From Conus ventricosus (taxonomy: Eukaryota > Mollusca > Gastropoda > Neogastropoda > Conidae): 64,000 nt of DNA. Below are positions 23,291 to 36,149 of this stretch, piece by piece; the first letter of the stretch is position 1, and each line of letters opens with the position of its first letter. The stretch lies in the NCBI GenBank assembly GCA_018398815.1, contig CM031616.1, positions 73,026,116 to 73,090,115 on the forward strand, in the 5' to 3' direction. The position numbers and the translations under genes were made by a program. The notes under the pieces are model-generated. The model searched no databases, was not told the DNA's origin, and saw only the letters and a program-made list of their open reading frames with translations.

Positions 23291-24355
23291 ACATTATTTA
23301 CTTTCGTTTGACGTCAACAGACGATTAAAGAGTTAGCAGAGCATAGCGGGACATAGCTGGGTGGAACACAGAGAGGTGGGTGACAGAGACTGAAACGCGG
23401 ATGTCTTAATACAGCAAGCTGTGATTGTGTGTTTCGTTCGGAGTATTGGGGGGGAAAAGATAAAAGATATCTAATCGCCAGGGGAAAAAGATCTGAGCGA
23501 AATATTGTCAACGTCTTGACAATGTCACCAGTCAACGAGTATGTTGTGAAAAGAGCGAACACTGGCGGAGAAAACAATCACAAAATAGTGGGACTACTTC
23601 TTCTTCTTCCTCGTTCGCTTCCCATTAGATGAGCAGCCCGGTGTCCTCGATGAAGGCCAGAGAAAGGACTGCTAATGATAAACAAATATGGTGAGACGAG
23701 ACCAGAAAGTGCAAAGTTACGACAAGTTTTAAAGTTTTCAACCAAATGAAATAGTACTTACTGTTCAAACCTGGCGAAAATCACGCAAATCAAATTTACA
23801 GAAGTTGATTTGTTAGAAAATTAATGGTAATACGTGGTAAAAAAAAACAACAACAACAACCGTGGTTAAAATATACAAGGTAAAAAGTAAGGGAGAGAAA
23901 GAGAGAGAGAGGGGGAGCGGGGAGTTGAAGACCTCCTACCGTCTGCAGTGTATGTGGCATTGTCGGAAGAGACTCAGTTTGAGAACGACACAGGAAGGAA
24001 GCAAGACAGGAAGCGAACAGTGAGAATTAGCCGGAGACAGGCAGAGAGAGACAGGCGGAGAGAGACAGGGAGAAAGAGACAGGGAGAGAGAGACAGGGAG
24101 AGAGAGACAGGCAGAGAGACAGGCAGAGAGAGAGACATACCCAAGACGGAAGGACATGGCGGACAACAGATATCTGTACCTCGTGCTGCCTCTGACTGGC
24201 ACAGATTCAGGGTACGTGTGTCTTGTGTTTGTCAGTGTCATTTTCCAACATGTCCCGTGGCTGTCCATTAGAACAGAGCACAGCAGATGAGATCAGAACA
24301 TGCAGATCAGATCACATCGTACATTGTTAATCCTTTGCTGTACATAGTCGTGAAG
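23151..24355. other. No gene; unique sequence with short repeats
   Basis: A GT block at about 23253-23288 and GACAGG-type purine repeats at about 24030-24135. Otherwise unique, with no recognised coding region. Confidence 0.6.
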
Positions 24356-24358
24356 ATA

Positions 24359-24411
24359 ACCTCTGATCCAATGCACGCACGCACACACACGCACGCACGC
24401 ACGCACGCACG

Positions 24412-24505
<94 letters not shown>

Positions 24506-24557
24506 GTGGGGGCAGGGATGGGGGCAAAGGCAAAGAGAGAGAGAGAATTGGGGTGGG

Positions 24558-24627
<70 letters not shown>

Positions 24628-24640
24628 AAGAAATCTTATG
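24359..24640. repeat. CA then GA microsatellite
   Basis: GCAC/CA blocks to about 24504, a short spacer, then GA at about 24560-24625. Confidence 0.96.
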
Positions 24641-24779
24641 CGTCATAATTGTGTACCTTGACTTATCCATAAACAAAACCAGACTGACGTAATTTCTACT
24701 TTCGACTGATATCGAATACAGAGCATTGCAGAAATTATAGTGATCTGAAAAAGATATCTGGTAGTTTCTTCATGGGCTA

Positions 24780-25330
24780 AATCATTGTGTGTTTGCAAAG
24801 AACACCTAACATTAATTTTTTTTCAAAGCGAACAGGTGTACTTTCTCACAATTTCATTTTGTGTTGTCTATTCAACTCCCCCAAAATTCTATAAAGCAAA
24901 GAATTGTACTCTTCCCACAATGTCATTGGGTAGTTGAAATTTTCAACTCCTAAAGATTTCTTTAAAGCAGGTAGGTGTACATTTTCACAATGTCATTGTG
25001 TGTGGTAATTCAACTCCTAAAGATTTCTTTAAAGCAGGTAGGTGTACATTTTCACAATGTCATTGTGTGTGGTAATTCAGCTCCGATACTTCTTTTGAAA
25101 GCACATATGTGTATTTTTTTCACCATGTCATTTTGTGTTGGTAATTCAACTCATGAAGATTTCTTTAAAGCAAATAGGTGTATTTTTCACAAAGTCATTG
25201 TGTGTCGGTAATTCATCTACTAAAGATTTCTTGAAAGCAAATAGGCATAGGTGTACTTCTTGACAATGCCATGGTGTGTTGAACAGCTCCTAAAGAATTC
25301 TTTGAAGAAAATAGGTGTATCTTTGTTCGG
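24780..25330. repeat. Degenerate ~67-bp tandem repeat
   Basis: AACTCCTAAAGATTTCTTTA, AGCAGGTAGGTGTACATTTT and CACAATGTCATTGTGTG recur about seven times. Two copies near 24955-25085 are nearly identical; the outer ones are increasingly diverged. An older array than the others in this window. Confidence 0.85.
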
Positions 25331-25895
25331 CATCAAACTGCACAATCTACCCCCCCCCCCCCCCCCCCAACTTCCGTATTCCCCCTCCTCTCTCCCACCC
25401 ATCCCTTACGCGCATCAAGTTCTGCCCCACATTGAGTGATGGATTTAACATGAGCATCAAATGACTTAATGTAGAGCACAATTTCTCTTTGCATACATAC
25501 CTAGGTGAAACTGAGTTTCGTTGAAAACAATATCCCTTAAGATTTACAAAGACGTATGACAGGAATGACCGCATCATCGTGTGTCCAGTTTTCTCAGGCT
25601 ACCAGGTGCCCACCTTTTCTAAACACAGCTTGTTGATTTCGTTCATGTTGACCTTAAAACAAGTCTACTCGATTGCGACTGTTGATCAGTTATTTTCTCT
25701 GACGACAGTACCATATCGTCTGCCAGCAAAATGATAAAGAGATCAAAAGGATTATAAACAGAGCGCCATTTTTACCAGTTTGAATAACCTCTATCGCAAG
25801 TTCATTTGCAAAGAAAACAAAACCGGGCCTATATGCATTATCTTGCATAACATCATAGTCGCAGCTGATGTTATTAGTTAATATATATCCACAGT

Positions 25896-25908
25896 ATGTG
25901 TGAACTTT
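25896..25908. repeat. Target-site duplication, left copy
   Basis: ATGTGTGAACTTT, identical to 27993-28005. It brackets the RTE-like insertion. Confidence 0.93.
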
Positions 25909-25914
25909 AGCTTT

Positions 25915-26301
25915 AGGGTGAGGACTGGAGTCCGACAAGGCTGCCTCCTGTCGCCTTTGATTTTCTCGTGGTGATCGACTGGACCATGAAGAGGTCAACA
26001 GCACACAGAAGAAATGGAATCCAGTGGACACTATGGAACCAGCTTGATGACTTGGACTTCGCTGACGACCTAGCCCTGCTTTCCCACAGCCACCAACAGA
26101 TGCAGGACAAGACAACAGAGCTAGAAGCCACCTCCTCACAAGTTGGTCTCAAGATCCATGAGGGCAAGACCAAGATCCTCAAGATCAACACGAAAAGTGA
26201 GGACCCAGTCACACTGCATGGAAGCGAGCTGGAAGAAGTGGAGGCCTTTACATATCTGGGCAGCATCATTGACAAGCAGGGTGGCACAGACGCAGACGTC
26301 A

Positions 26302-26308
<7 letters not shown>
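25915..26308 (+). pseudogene. LINE B reverse transcriptase, first part
   Basis: RTGVRQGCLLSP (RT block 4) is followed, after a frameshift near 25965, by WNQLDDLDFADDLALLSH (active site FADD), GLKIHEGKTKILKINT and FTYLGSIIDKQGGTDADVR. The frame is cut by insertion C immediately after GGTDADVR. The 5' half of the RT and the endonuclease are absent, as expected from 5' truncation on insertion. Confidence 0.92.
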
Positions 26309-27441
<1,133 letters not shown>

Positions 27442-27989
27442 GAGCAAGAATCGGCAAGGCGAGGGCAGCATACTTGCAGCTGAAGAACATATGGAGCTCC
27501 AAGGTGGTATCGACTCGCACGAAGATCAGACTGTTCAACTCCAACGTCAAGTCAGTGCTACTGTATGGAGCTGAGACATGGAGGACAACAAAGACCACCA
27601 CCAGGAAAGTGCAGACTTTCATCAACAGATGCCTGAGAAGAATCCTCCAGATCCACTGGCCCAACACCATCAGCAACTCAGACCTGTGGCAGCGTACCAA
27701 CCAACTGTCAACCGAAGATGAGATCCGGCACAGAAGATGGGGATGGATTGGGCACACCCTGAGGAAGCCAGCCAGTAGCCTAACATCACCAGACAGGCGT
27801 TATCATGGAAAACCCCAGGGAAAACGGAAAAGAGGACGGCCAAGAAACACCTGGCGACGGGACCTTGAGTCAGACAGCAAGAAGATGGGACACGCCTGGA
27901 AACAACTAGAGAGGGCAGCCCAGGACCGAGGACTCTGGCGGACTGTTGTCGGCGGCCTGTGCTTCGGGAGGAGTGACGGGCAAGGCTGA
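27442..27989 (+). pseudogene. LINE B reverse transcriptase, C-terminal part
   Basis: Resumes the LINE B frame: LQLKNIWSSKVVSTRTKIRL, NVKSVLLYGAETWRTTK, FINRCLRRILQIHWPNTIS, WGWIGHTLRKP and GKRKRGRPRNTWRRDLE, ending at a stop at 27987-27989. This is the characteristic thumb/C-terminal region of this LINE family. It is open from entry to stop and only separated from its first part by insertion C. Confidence 0.93.
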
Positions 27990-27992
27990 CTG

Positions 27993-28005
27993 ATGTGTGA
28001 ACTTT
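27993..28005. repeat. Target-site duplication, right copy
   Basis: ATGTGTGAACTTT, matching 25896-25908. Confidence 0.93.
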
Positions 28006-28528
28006 GACATTATTATCCAAGATGTTAATTGAATAATAGACATTCCTTTTTATTTCATTTTGCTAAAGCTGACCAAAGAGTTTTTATGTTAATCGTATCA
28101 AAAGCTTTCTCTAAACAAATGAGAGCATAGAACAGTTGGTCCAAAGAGAACTTTCATACCAAAGCTGACAGAACAGACGTACGATCAACAAACAGTTAAC
28201 AATTCTTTTAAGGCTGACTTTATATACAGCAGCTTTTTTTTCAACCTGCTCTTGTGAATGGTAACTTAGCCATAATTTTTTTTTTACTTCAATGTTACAT
28301 AAAGAAATGCTCCTATAATTGTTAGGGATGTTGACTGTTTTCTTTTCATACTAAGGAAGCACCAGACCAAGTGTCTGGGAATAAACCTTTTTGAAACATA
28401 CCATGAAAACTGTTACAAAGAATCTGTAACATTTATCACCTGCTTTTTAGCTGTCGGAGTTTGATCTAAGTTGGGTAGGCTGCTAAAGACCACGTGTCCT
28501 TAATTACAGGCTGTGTGGACAGTCCTTT

Positions 28529-28651
28529 GACGCGATGTTGCCACAAACGTTTTCCCCCTAGACCAACACTGCTGAACATGACGCGATGCTGCCACAAACG
28601 TTTTCCCCCTAGACCAACACTGCTGAACATGACGCGATGTTGCCACAAACA
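28529..28651. repeat. 51-bp tandem repeat, ~2.4 copies
   Basis: GACGCGATGTTGCCACAAAC begins units at 28529, 28580 and 28631. A diverged array is at about 33198-33310 in copy 2, and a single unit lies at 49286-49336. Confidence 0.92.
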
Positions 28652-28734
28652 GAGAACAGCATTTACCAATTCTAACTCACTTGCTCTACCACCAAGTTTT
28701 TGGGCGAAAGTGGCCTAAAAGCCGCCTTTTCCTG

Positions 28735-29000
28735 TGGCGGAAGAGAGAGAGAGAGAGAGAGAATCACCGGCAACCCTGACAAAGCCCGTTAAGGTCAAGT
28801 TGCCCTCAGAACAGACAGACAGACAGACAGACAGAGAAGAGAGAGACAGTGGCGGAAGAGAGAGAGAGAGAGAGAGAATCACCGGCAACCCTGACAAAGC
28901 CCGTTAAGGTCAAGTTGCCCTCAGAACAGACAGACAGACAGACAGACAGACAGAGAGACAGAGAGAGAGACAGACAGACAGACAGAGAGGCGGGCAGACA

Positions 29001-29065
<65 letters not shown>
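28735..29065. repeat. ~115-bp duplication plus CAGA and CA microsatellites
   Basis: A block (GGCGGAAGAGAGAG, then ATCACCGGCAACCCTGAC, GGTCAAGTTGCCCTCAG and CAGA repeats) occurs twice, at about 28735-28835 and 28852-28980. A CA run of about 30 units follows (29002-29062). Confidence 0.9.
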
Positions 29066-29066
<1 letters not shown>

Positions 29067-29461
29067 CTTTCTCTTTCTCTCTCTCAATTAAATGGCATAA
29101 AATCCGCACACTTCTTCTGACTAATTTCTACCTACAAACTTGTACACAGACAGGCAGACATGGGGCTGAAACCTGATCACTTAATTTACGGCTTGCGGCC
29201 TTCGTTCACACAGCCCATGGTCCGCTTACAAACTGCGACCAAAAAATCAATAAAGCACACCTGGCGGGCAGGCACGGGGCGCACTAACTGTATTAGCAAA
29301 TGTTTTGGAATATTCTCGATTGTGCCACGTCGACACACCGTATCGAGGCTGTCACGTGACAAGACCGGTTCGCCATTGTTTTCTCGGACTCCCGGGAAAG
29401 AAGGTTGTGTTTTTGACTGCGCTCTGGTGTGACCACTGTGTTTTAATTGTGTTATTTTAAA

Positions 29462-30400
29462 ATGGCTAAAACGTTACTGAAGAACAGGTTTGTGATTTTC
29501 GAGACCATAAGTTTTACTTTAACTGCATGTTAGAGTATTTGTTGAAAGAATTAGGCGAAGCATGTTGTGAAACCGGAGAGATTGTTTTTCTAGAAAACGA
29601 AAAAAGTGAACTAACTGCTTTAGAAATGAACGACTATCTTAAAGGTTTGAACAAGATGTAGCCAGTTTTAATACGTGTTTGACTATTGATGAGATGGTTC
29701 CTTATCTAATAAATGGCGCTACATTGTTGAAAGTCGGCCGAAGCAAAACAAACCATCGCGCGTTGATTGTTGGGAGCTGGCTTGAGACAGCTAAAGCCAT
29801 GTTAAAAAACATGGCGTTCATTTCTTAAGGCGGAGGTAAACACGGCTTGCCACAGAAGCCTAAAAGAGCTTGAGCAATTGTTAAAAGAAAAGAAAGGAGA
29901 CAAAAAAGGAGAACAGATCTTTCAACGCCACAAGAATTACATAACTATCTTATGGCAAATCAGGCTGACATTCAATCAGCTATTTCTAGAGAAGCTTTTG
30001 CTGATCAGATATTTTCTAACACAACAAATGAAGCTGAAATTGTAGAAAGACTACAAAAAGGGATGAGAAATTTAAGGAGGCAAGATGCACAGCCCTTTTT
30101 AATTTACATTCAGTTTGGTAACTTCTTGATTTTGTGTAAACAATGGCAGGAAAACGAAAGGAAAGAAGGGAAAACGAAGGAAACTTGGGCTGTTTGGTTG
30201 AAAGCAAAAACCGGGTATTCTGATGTTCACGTACGAAATTACGGGCCGTTGCAAGTGTTCTTTATGGATACATAGGGTTTTATGCGGTAGGCCTTCCCTT
30301 TCATTTCATTTCTGGCAAGCTGAATGAAATTAAAGCCATGCTCCAAGTGGCGGAATTTGCACAGTACTGGAAACAAGATCCTCACATAGCAATTACAGGC
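29462..30400 (+). pseudogene. Polinton-like ORF 1, hypothetical helical protein (copy 1)
   Basis: Starts at ATG 29462 (MAKTLLKNRF). Coding continues in shifting frames with blocks such as LEYLLKELGEACCETGEIVF and GATLLKVGRSKTNHRA, then the longest clean piece at 29952-30275 (MANQADIQSAISREAFADQI...). That piece ends with WAVWLKAKTGYSDVHVRNYG. The last block resembles short helical segments near DNA-binding domains in mobile-element proteins, but no family is recognised. The relict copy in the second duplicate lies at about 34130-35050. Function unknown. Confidence 0.55.
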
Positions 30401-30478
30401 GAGCTCCAGCAATCCCAGTAACCGCTCCCGCGTGAACGGTGGAAGTTAACTGCTGAATCACAGCCTAAAATAGTCGGC

Positions 30479-30518
30479 AAGTAGGCCAACCGCTCACAGC
30501 GTGAACGGTGGCCTACTT
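30479..30518. promoter_or_regulatory. 40-bp near-perfect inverted repeat (hairpin)
   Basis: AAGTAGGCCAACCGCTCAC and GTGAACGGTGGCCTACTT form arms around AGC, with one bulge and one mismatch. Shorter versions of the core (ACCGCTC...GTGAACGGT) are at 30421-30440 and 30601-30621. The trio recurs in copy 2 near 35096, 35157-35196 and 35275. It lies in the non-coding stretch after ORF 1, so a regulatory or replication role is possible but unproven. Confidence 0.7.
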
Positions 30519-30935
30519 GCTGGACTCCTGCCTTGGCTGCTTTAACGTTTACCTATTCACCTGCTACCTATTTACCTGCTGAATCACAGCCTAAAATAGA
30601 ACCGCTCACAGCGTGAACGGTTGGCCTACTTGCTGGCATTCTCACTCCTGCCCCATGCCTTTTGCTGTTGTGGTTTGGCTGCTTCAACGTTCACCTATTC
30701 GCCTACTTCAACGTTTCACCTATTCGCCTGCTTAAAGGCTGTCTCAGACGGCCGCTAGGTGTACTTTATACAATTGTCTTGTTTTATTCAATCAAGCTTT
30801 TGTTAAATGCACCTGGTGGCTGCTTTGAACTTGCAACAAAAGAGCCAATGAATCACAAAAACGCAAGCACCGGCTTGCACCAAGTGGTGTTACACATGAC
30901 AAATAATAAAGCTCTGTGTACACCACACACTCCTA
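30519..30935. other. Intergenic region with short direct repeats
   Basis: CACCTATTCGCCT and CCTATTTACCTGCT-type segments recur. Small open frames here have no recognisable domain. Confidence 0.5.
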
Positions 30936-31160
30936 CCCCAAGTCACCCCAAGTTCTTAATTAAGTTTTTTAATTAAGTCACCCCAAGTTCTTAATTAAGT
31001 TTTTAATTAAGTTACCCCAAGTTTTTAATTAAGTTACTTCAAGTTCTTAATAAGTTCTTGATCAAGTAACTTCTAAGTTCTTACTTAAGTCACCTCAAGA
31101 TCATAACTAAGTCATCCTCTAAGTACAACCAAGTTCTTATTCAAGTTATCTTATAATTAT
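30936..31160. repeat. AT-rich degenerate repeat (CAAGTTCTTAATTAAGT)
   Basis: About ten imperfect copies of CACCCCAAGTTCTTAATTAA-like units. A matching stretch occurs in copy 2 at about 35610-35830. It separates + strand and - strand genes of the Polinton-like element. Confidence 0.85.
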
Positions 31161-31182
31161 CAAAAAAATACAATCTATGTTT

Positions 31183-31395
31183 TTATCTTAAATAGTAGAT
31201 GTCTAATATAGTACACACACACGCCTCAAAAAACGCGTCATCGCTGAGGATGTCTTGCTCAGCGTTCTCTGCATAAATCTTAATGAAGTTCCTACATCCT
31301 AAGCACCCGCATTGATTACAATTCTGGTCTATGGAAATGTCTTTTATAGACTCCATGTCTTTATTTATTGACTTTATCATTTTATAATACGCCAT
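31183..31395 (-). CDS. Hypothetical 70-residue Cys-rich protein, Polinton-like element
   Basis: Starts MAYYKMIKSINKDMES and carries the cysteine cluster NCNQCGCLGCRNF, with a further CVC near the end. The clustered cysteines could bind metal, but no family is recognised. It is open in copy 1. The copy-2 version at about 35870-36072 is frameshifted. It follows the - strand gene at 32340-31511 by about 115 bases, in the same direction. Confidence 0.5.
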   Translation of the reverse strand: MAYYKMIKSINKDMESIKDISIDQNCNQCGCLGCRNFIKIYAENAEQDILSDDAFFEACVCTILDIYYLR

Positions 31396-31453
31396 GATCT
31401 ATTTTTATTAAAAAAATTTAAAATTAAGTTCTTAAAATATTATTCCATCTGAA

Positions 31454-31642
31454 ATGGATCAAAATGATCTTTTGTTGTTGACGGTTCTGGCGTGCTGTTG
31501 CCTTCTGTATTTAGTGGTTCAGATTTTTTTGATTGCTTTTGTTTTGGCTGCCATTGTTATATATTTTATAACAGTAATAACCGCCCCCAGCAGCAGCAAG
31601 GGCGCCAAAAATGGGAACAGTTTTAAGTTCAATATACCATGA
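31454..31642 (+). CDS. Possible small membrane protein (62 residues)
   Basis: Starts MDQNDLLLLTVLACC and contains an almost continuous hydrophobic stretch of about 40 residues, enough for one or two membrane spans. It overlaps the C-terminal codons of the opposing - strand gene, so it may be an antisense shadow. The start and hydrophobic beginning recur in copy 2 near 36128. No family recognised. Confidence 0.3.
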   Translation: MDQNDLLLLTVLACCCLLYLVVQIFLIAFVLAAIVIYFITVITAPSSSKGAKNGNSFKFNIP

Positions 31643-32340
31643 AGACTTTGGCGCCCTAGAATCATATGGAGTTTTTATAGCTGGCATTGAATCAACTTGT
31701 TCTGGCGTTGGCGGTGTTATGTTTTCATTATGAGTTATATTCTGTAACATTAATTTTTTTTGTCTGTTCCACTCTGCTAATTTTCTTCCTGCTTTAACAC
31801 GCCCAGGATGAGGATGCTTTTCACTGGTCTCCACCAGATTCAGTGTTTTCTGCTGATTTCTGGCTTGGTTACTTTCTCCACCTGATTCAGTGTTTTCTGA
31901 TTCTGCTGATTTTCTGGCTCGGTCATTTTGAAGGGAAATAAAATCTATATGATTAAAAGTTATTAATCCCATGATTAATGGCGATAACAATGTTCCAAAT
32001 CTGTAGTATAGATCACATCCTAGAGACTCTAATGACTTTGTTAAACTGGATCTTGCGTTAAATCATACGTAAGATCTTGTTCAGAATCAATGGGAGCAAA
32101 TCTACTGACTAGTTTAGTGTACAAACTAAGAACCGTTTGCCCCACACTTTTCACCATTCTCGACCCCAACTGCGCCTCATACCTGTTATGATACTTTATA
32201 ATGTCTTGTGGCGACATCTGTTGAATCTGTTCAATGCTGAATTCAGTTCCGAGAACTGTTTTGTTTTCCCACATGCTGCCAAAGAATACGCCTCTCCTTT
32301 TGGGCTAATAGCTTGGTCATCACTTGGCATTCATAAGTTC
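31511..32340 (-). pseudogene. Polinton-like hypothetical protein with C-terminal membrane segment (copy 1)
   Basis: The - strand reading gives an N-terminal helical part (FSIEQIQQMSPQDIIKYHNR). A frame change near 32040 leads to LLSPLIMGLITFNHIDFISL, a charged Ser/Glu/Gln-rich linker, and KTVPIFGALAAAGGGYYCYK near the C-terminus, which looks like a membrane span. Estimated ~270-290 residues. The copy-2 equivalent (37018 to about 36150) retains a fuller N-terminus beginning MGDQVDDQAIYALKGE. A structural or membrane-associated role is only a guess. Confidence 0.55.
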
Positions 32341-34129
32341 AGGAAGGTTTAGCCACCCTGTAGCTGTAGTAGATCATCACTGTTCATGTTTTTTATTAAT
32401 TATAATTATTTTATTTAAAAAAAAATGAGCACCGAAAAAAACTGTTGCTAACCTTGTATACCATTCTGCTGTTATTGGAGGTCTAAGTGTAGGATACTCA
32501 ATGCGTAAAATGTAAATTGTTACATCGACGGGGACCTTGAGTAGACCGCAAGAAGATGGGACACGCTGGAACAACTAGGAGGGCAGCCAGGGACCGAGAG
32601 ACTCTGGCGGACTGTTGTCGGCGGCTGTGCCTTCGGGGGAGTGAAGGGCAAGGCTGACTGATGTTGTGAACTTTGACTTTATTATCAAGATGTTAATTGA
32701 ATAATAGGACATTCCTTTTTTATTTCATTTTGCCTAAGCTGACAAAGAGTTTTTTTGGTACTCGTTATTCAAAAGCTTTCTCTAAACAATGTGAGCATAG
32801 AACGTTGGTCCAAAGAGAACTTTCATACCAAAGCTGACAGAACAGACGTACGATACAAACAGTACAATTCTTTTTAAGGCTGACTTAATATACAGCAGCT
32901 TTTTTTTTCAACCTGATCTTGTGAATGGTTAACTTAGCTATAATTTTTTTTTTCTTACTTTCAGGTTACATAAGAAATGCTCCTATATGTGTTTGGGATG
33001 TGACTGTTTTCTTTTATACTAAGATGCAAAAGGGACAAGTGTCTGGGAATAAACCTTTTTGAAAGACATACTTGAAAACTGTTACAAAGAAAGATCTGTA
33101 AAGTATCACCTGCTTTTTAGCTGTCGGAGTTTGATTAAGTTGGGTAGCTGCTAAGACCACGTTGTCCTTAATACAGGGCTGTGTGGACAGTCCTTTTGAC
33201 GCGATGTTGCCCAAACGTTTTCCTGACCAACACTGATGAACATGACGCGATGCTGCCACAAACGTTTTTCCACTAGACCAACACTGCTGACATGACGCCG
33301 ATGTTGCCACAAACAGGAACGCATATACAATTCTAACTCACTTGCTCTACACCAAGTTTTGGGGCGAAAGTGCCTAAAAGCCTCCTTATCCTGTGGCGGA
33401 AGAGAGAGAGAGAGAGAGTGAATCACCGGGCAACCCTGACAATGCCGTTAGTAAGTTGCCCTCAGAACAGACAGAAAGTCAGACAGACAGAGAAGAGAGA
33501 GAACAGTGGGGGAAAGAGCAGAGAGGAGATGAGAGAGAATTCACCGGCAAACCTGGACAAAGCGTTAATGGTCAAGTTGCCTCAGAACCAGACAGGGACA
33601 GACAGAAGACAGACAGAGAGACAGAGAGAGAGACAGACAGACAGGACGAGAGGCGGGCAGACAGACACACACACACACACACAACACACACACAACACAC
33701 AACACACCACACACACACCAACACACTCTCTTTCTCTTTCTCTCTCTCAATTAAAATGGCATAAAATCCGCACACTTCTTCTGACTAATTTCTATCCTAC
33801 AAACTTTGTACACAGGTGACAGGCAGACATGGGGTGAAACCTGATCACTTAATTTACGCTTGCGGCCTTCGTTCACACGCCTGGTACGATTACAACTGCG
33901 ACCCAACAATAATAAAGCACACTGGCGGGCAGGCACGCGGGCGCACTAACTGTATTAGCAAATGTTTTGGAATATTTCTCGATTGTGCCACGTCGACACC
34001 ACCGTTATCGAGGCTGTTCACGTGACAAGACCGGGTTCGCCATTGTTTTCTCGGGACTCAAGGGGGAAAGAAGTTGTGTTTGGATCTGCGCTATGGTGTG
34101 ACCACTGTGTTTTAATGGTGTTATTTTAA

Positions 34130-35050
34130 ATGGCCCTAAAAGTTACTGAGATAGGTTTTGTGATATTCGTACATAAGTTTTAACTTTAACTGCATGTGAG
34201 AGTATTGTTGAAAGAATTAGGCGATGCATGTTGTGAAACCGGAGAGATTGTTTTTCTAGAAAACGAAAAAAGTGACTAACTGCTTTAGAATATGAAGACT
34301 ATCCTTAAAGGTTTGATCAGATGTAGCCAGTTCCAGTTCAGTTTTAATACGTGTTTGATATTGTTGATGATGGTTCCTTATCTAATAAATGGCGACATTG
34401 TTGAAAGTCGGCGAAACAAAACAAACAATCGCGCGTTGATTGATGGAGACTGGCTTGAGACAGTATAGGCATGTTTAAAAAACATGGCGTTCATGTTTCT
34501 TAAGGCGGAGGTAAACACGGCCCTTGCACAGAAGTAAAAAGAGCATTGAGCAATTGTTAAAAAGGAAAAAGAAAGGAGACAAAAAAAGGAGAAACAGATC
34601 TTTCAACTCAACAAGATTTACATAACTATCTTATGGCAAATCAGGCTGACATTCAATCAGTATTTCTAGAGAAGTTTTTGCTGATCAGTTATTTCTAAAA
34701 CAATGAAGCTGAAATTTTGAAAGACTACAAAAAGGGATGAGAAATTTAAGGAGGCAAGATGCACAGCCGTGTTAATTTACATTCAGTTTGTAAACTTCTT
34801 GATTTTGTGTAAAACAATGGCAGGAACACGAAAGGAAAGAAGGGAAAACGAAGGAAATTGGGTGTATGGTTGAAGCAAAAACCGGTATCTGATGTTTCAC
34901 GTTACGAAAATTACGGGCCGTTTGCATAGTGTTTCTTTATGGATACATGGGGTTTTATGCGGTAGGCCTTCCCTTTTCATTTCATTTCTGGCACAGCGGA
35001 ATTGAAATTAAAGCCATGCTCCAAGTGGCGGAATGTGCACAGTACTGGAC
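34130..35050 (+). pseudogene. Copy-2 counterpart of ORF 1
   Basis: Nucleotide match to 29462-30400 with many single-base indels, so no long frame survives. Treated as the same gene sequenced twice unless independent data show a true duplication. Confidence 0.7.
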
Positions 35051-36149
35051 AGATCTCACATAGACAATTACAGGCGAGCTCCAGCAATCCCAGTCTACCG
35101 CTCAGACGTGAACGGTTGGAAGTTAACTGCTGGAATCAACGCATATAATAGTCGGCAAGTAGGCCAACCGCGCACAGCGTGAACGGTGGCCTACTTGCTG
35201 GACTCCTGCCTTGGCTGCTTTAACGTATACCTATTCCTGCTACCTATTTACCTGATGATCACTGCTAATATAGAACCGCTCACAGCTTGTGATCGGTTGG
35301 CCTACTAGCTGGCATTCTCATCCTGTCCATGCCTTTTGTGTTGTGTTTGGGCTGCTTCAACGTTCACATATTCGCCTACTTCTACGCAGTTCACCTAATT
35401 CGCGCTTAATGGCTTTGTCTCAGACGGCCGTAGGTGTACTTTATACCAATTGTCTTGTTTATTCAACATGCTTTGTTAAATGCACCTGTGTGGCTGCTTG
35501 TGAACTTGCAACAAAAGAGCATGAATCACAAAACGCAAGCCCGGCATTGCACCAAAGTAGGTGTTACACATGACAAATAATAAAGCTCTGTGTACACCAC
35601 ACACTCCTACCCCAAGTCACACCAAGTTCTTAATTAAAGTTTTTATTAAGTCACCCCAAGTTCTTAATTTAGTTTTTAATTAAGTTACCCCATGTTTTTA
35701 ATTAAGTTACTTCAAGTTCTTAAATAGTTCTTGATCATTGTAACTTCTAAGTTCTTACTTAAGTCACCTCAAGATCATAACTACGTACATCCTCTTAGTA
35801 CACAAGTTCTTATTCAAGTTATCTTATAATTATCAAAAAAATACAATCTATGTTTTTATCTTAAATAGTGATGTTAATATAGTACATATCACACGCCTAA
35901 AAAAACGGTTCATCGATGGATGGTTGTCTTCTTGCTTCAGCGTTCTCTGCATAAATCTTAATGAAGTTCTACCTCCTAAGCACCCGCATTATTACAATTC
36001 TGGTCGTTGGACAAAATGTCTTTTATAGATCCATGTCTTTATTTATTGACTTTATCATTTTATAAGACGCCATGATCTATTTTTATTATAATTAAAATTA
36101 AGTCTTAAAATATTATTCCATCTGAAATGGATCAAAATGATCTTTTGTT

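Larger units (their letters stand above)
27855..32504. repeat. Large direct duplication, copy 1 (4.65 kb)
   Basis: Starts at CGACGG in the tail of LINE B and runs through the right part of LINE A, the 51-bp array, microsatellites and the first genes of the Polinton-like element. At 32504 it stops matching copy 2; about 20 bases later (32526) the sequence jumps back to the same CGACGG. This copy appears relatively clean. Confidence 0.93.
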
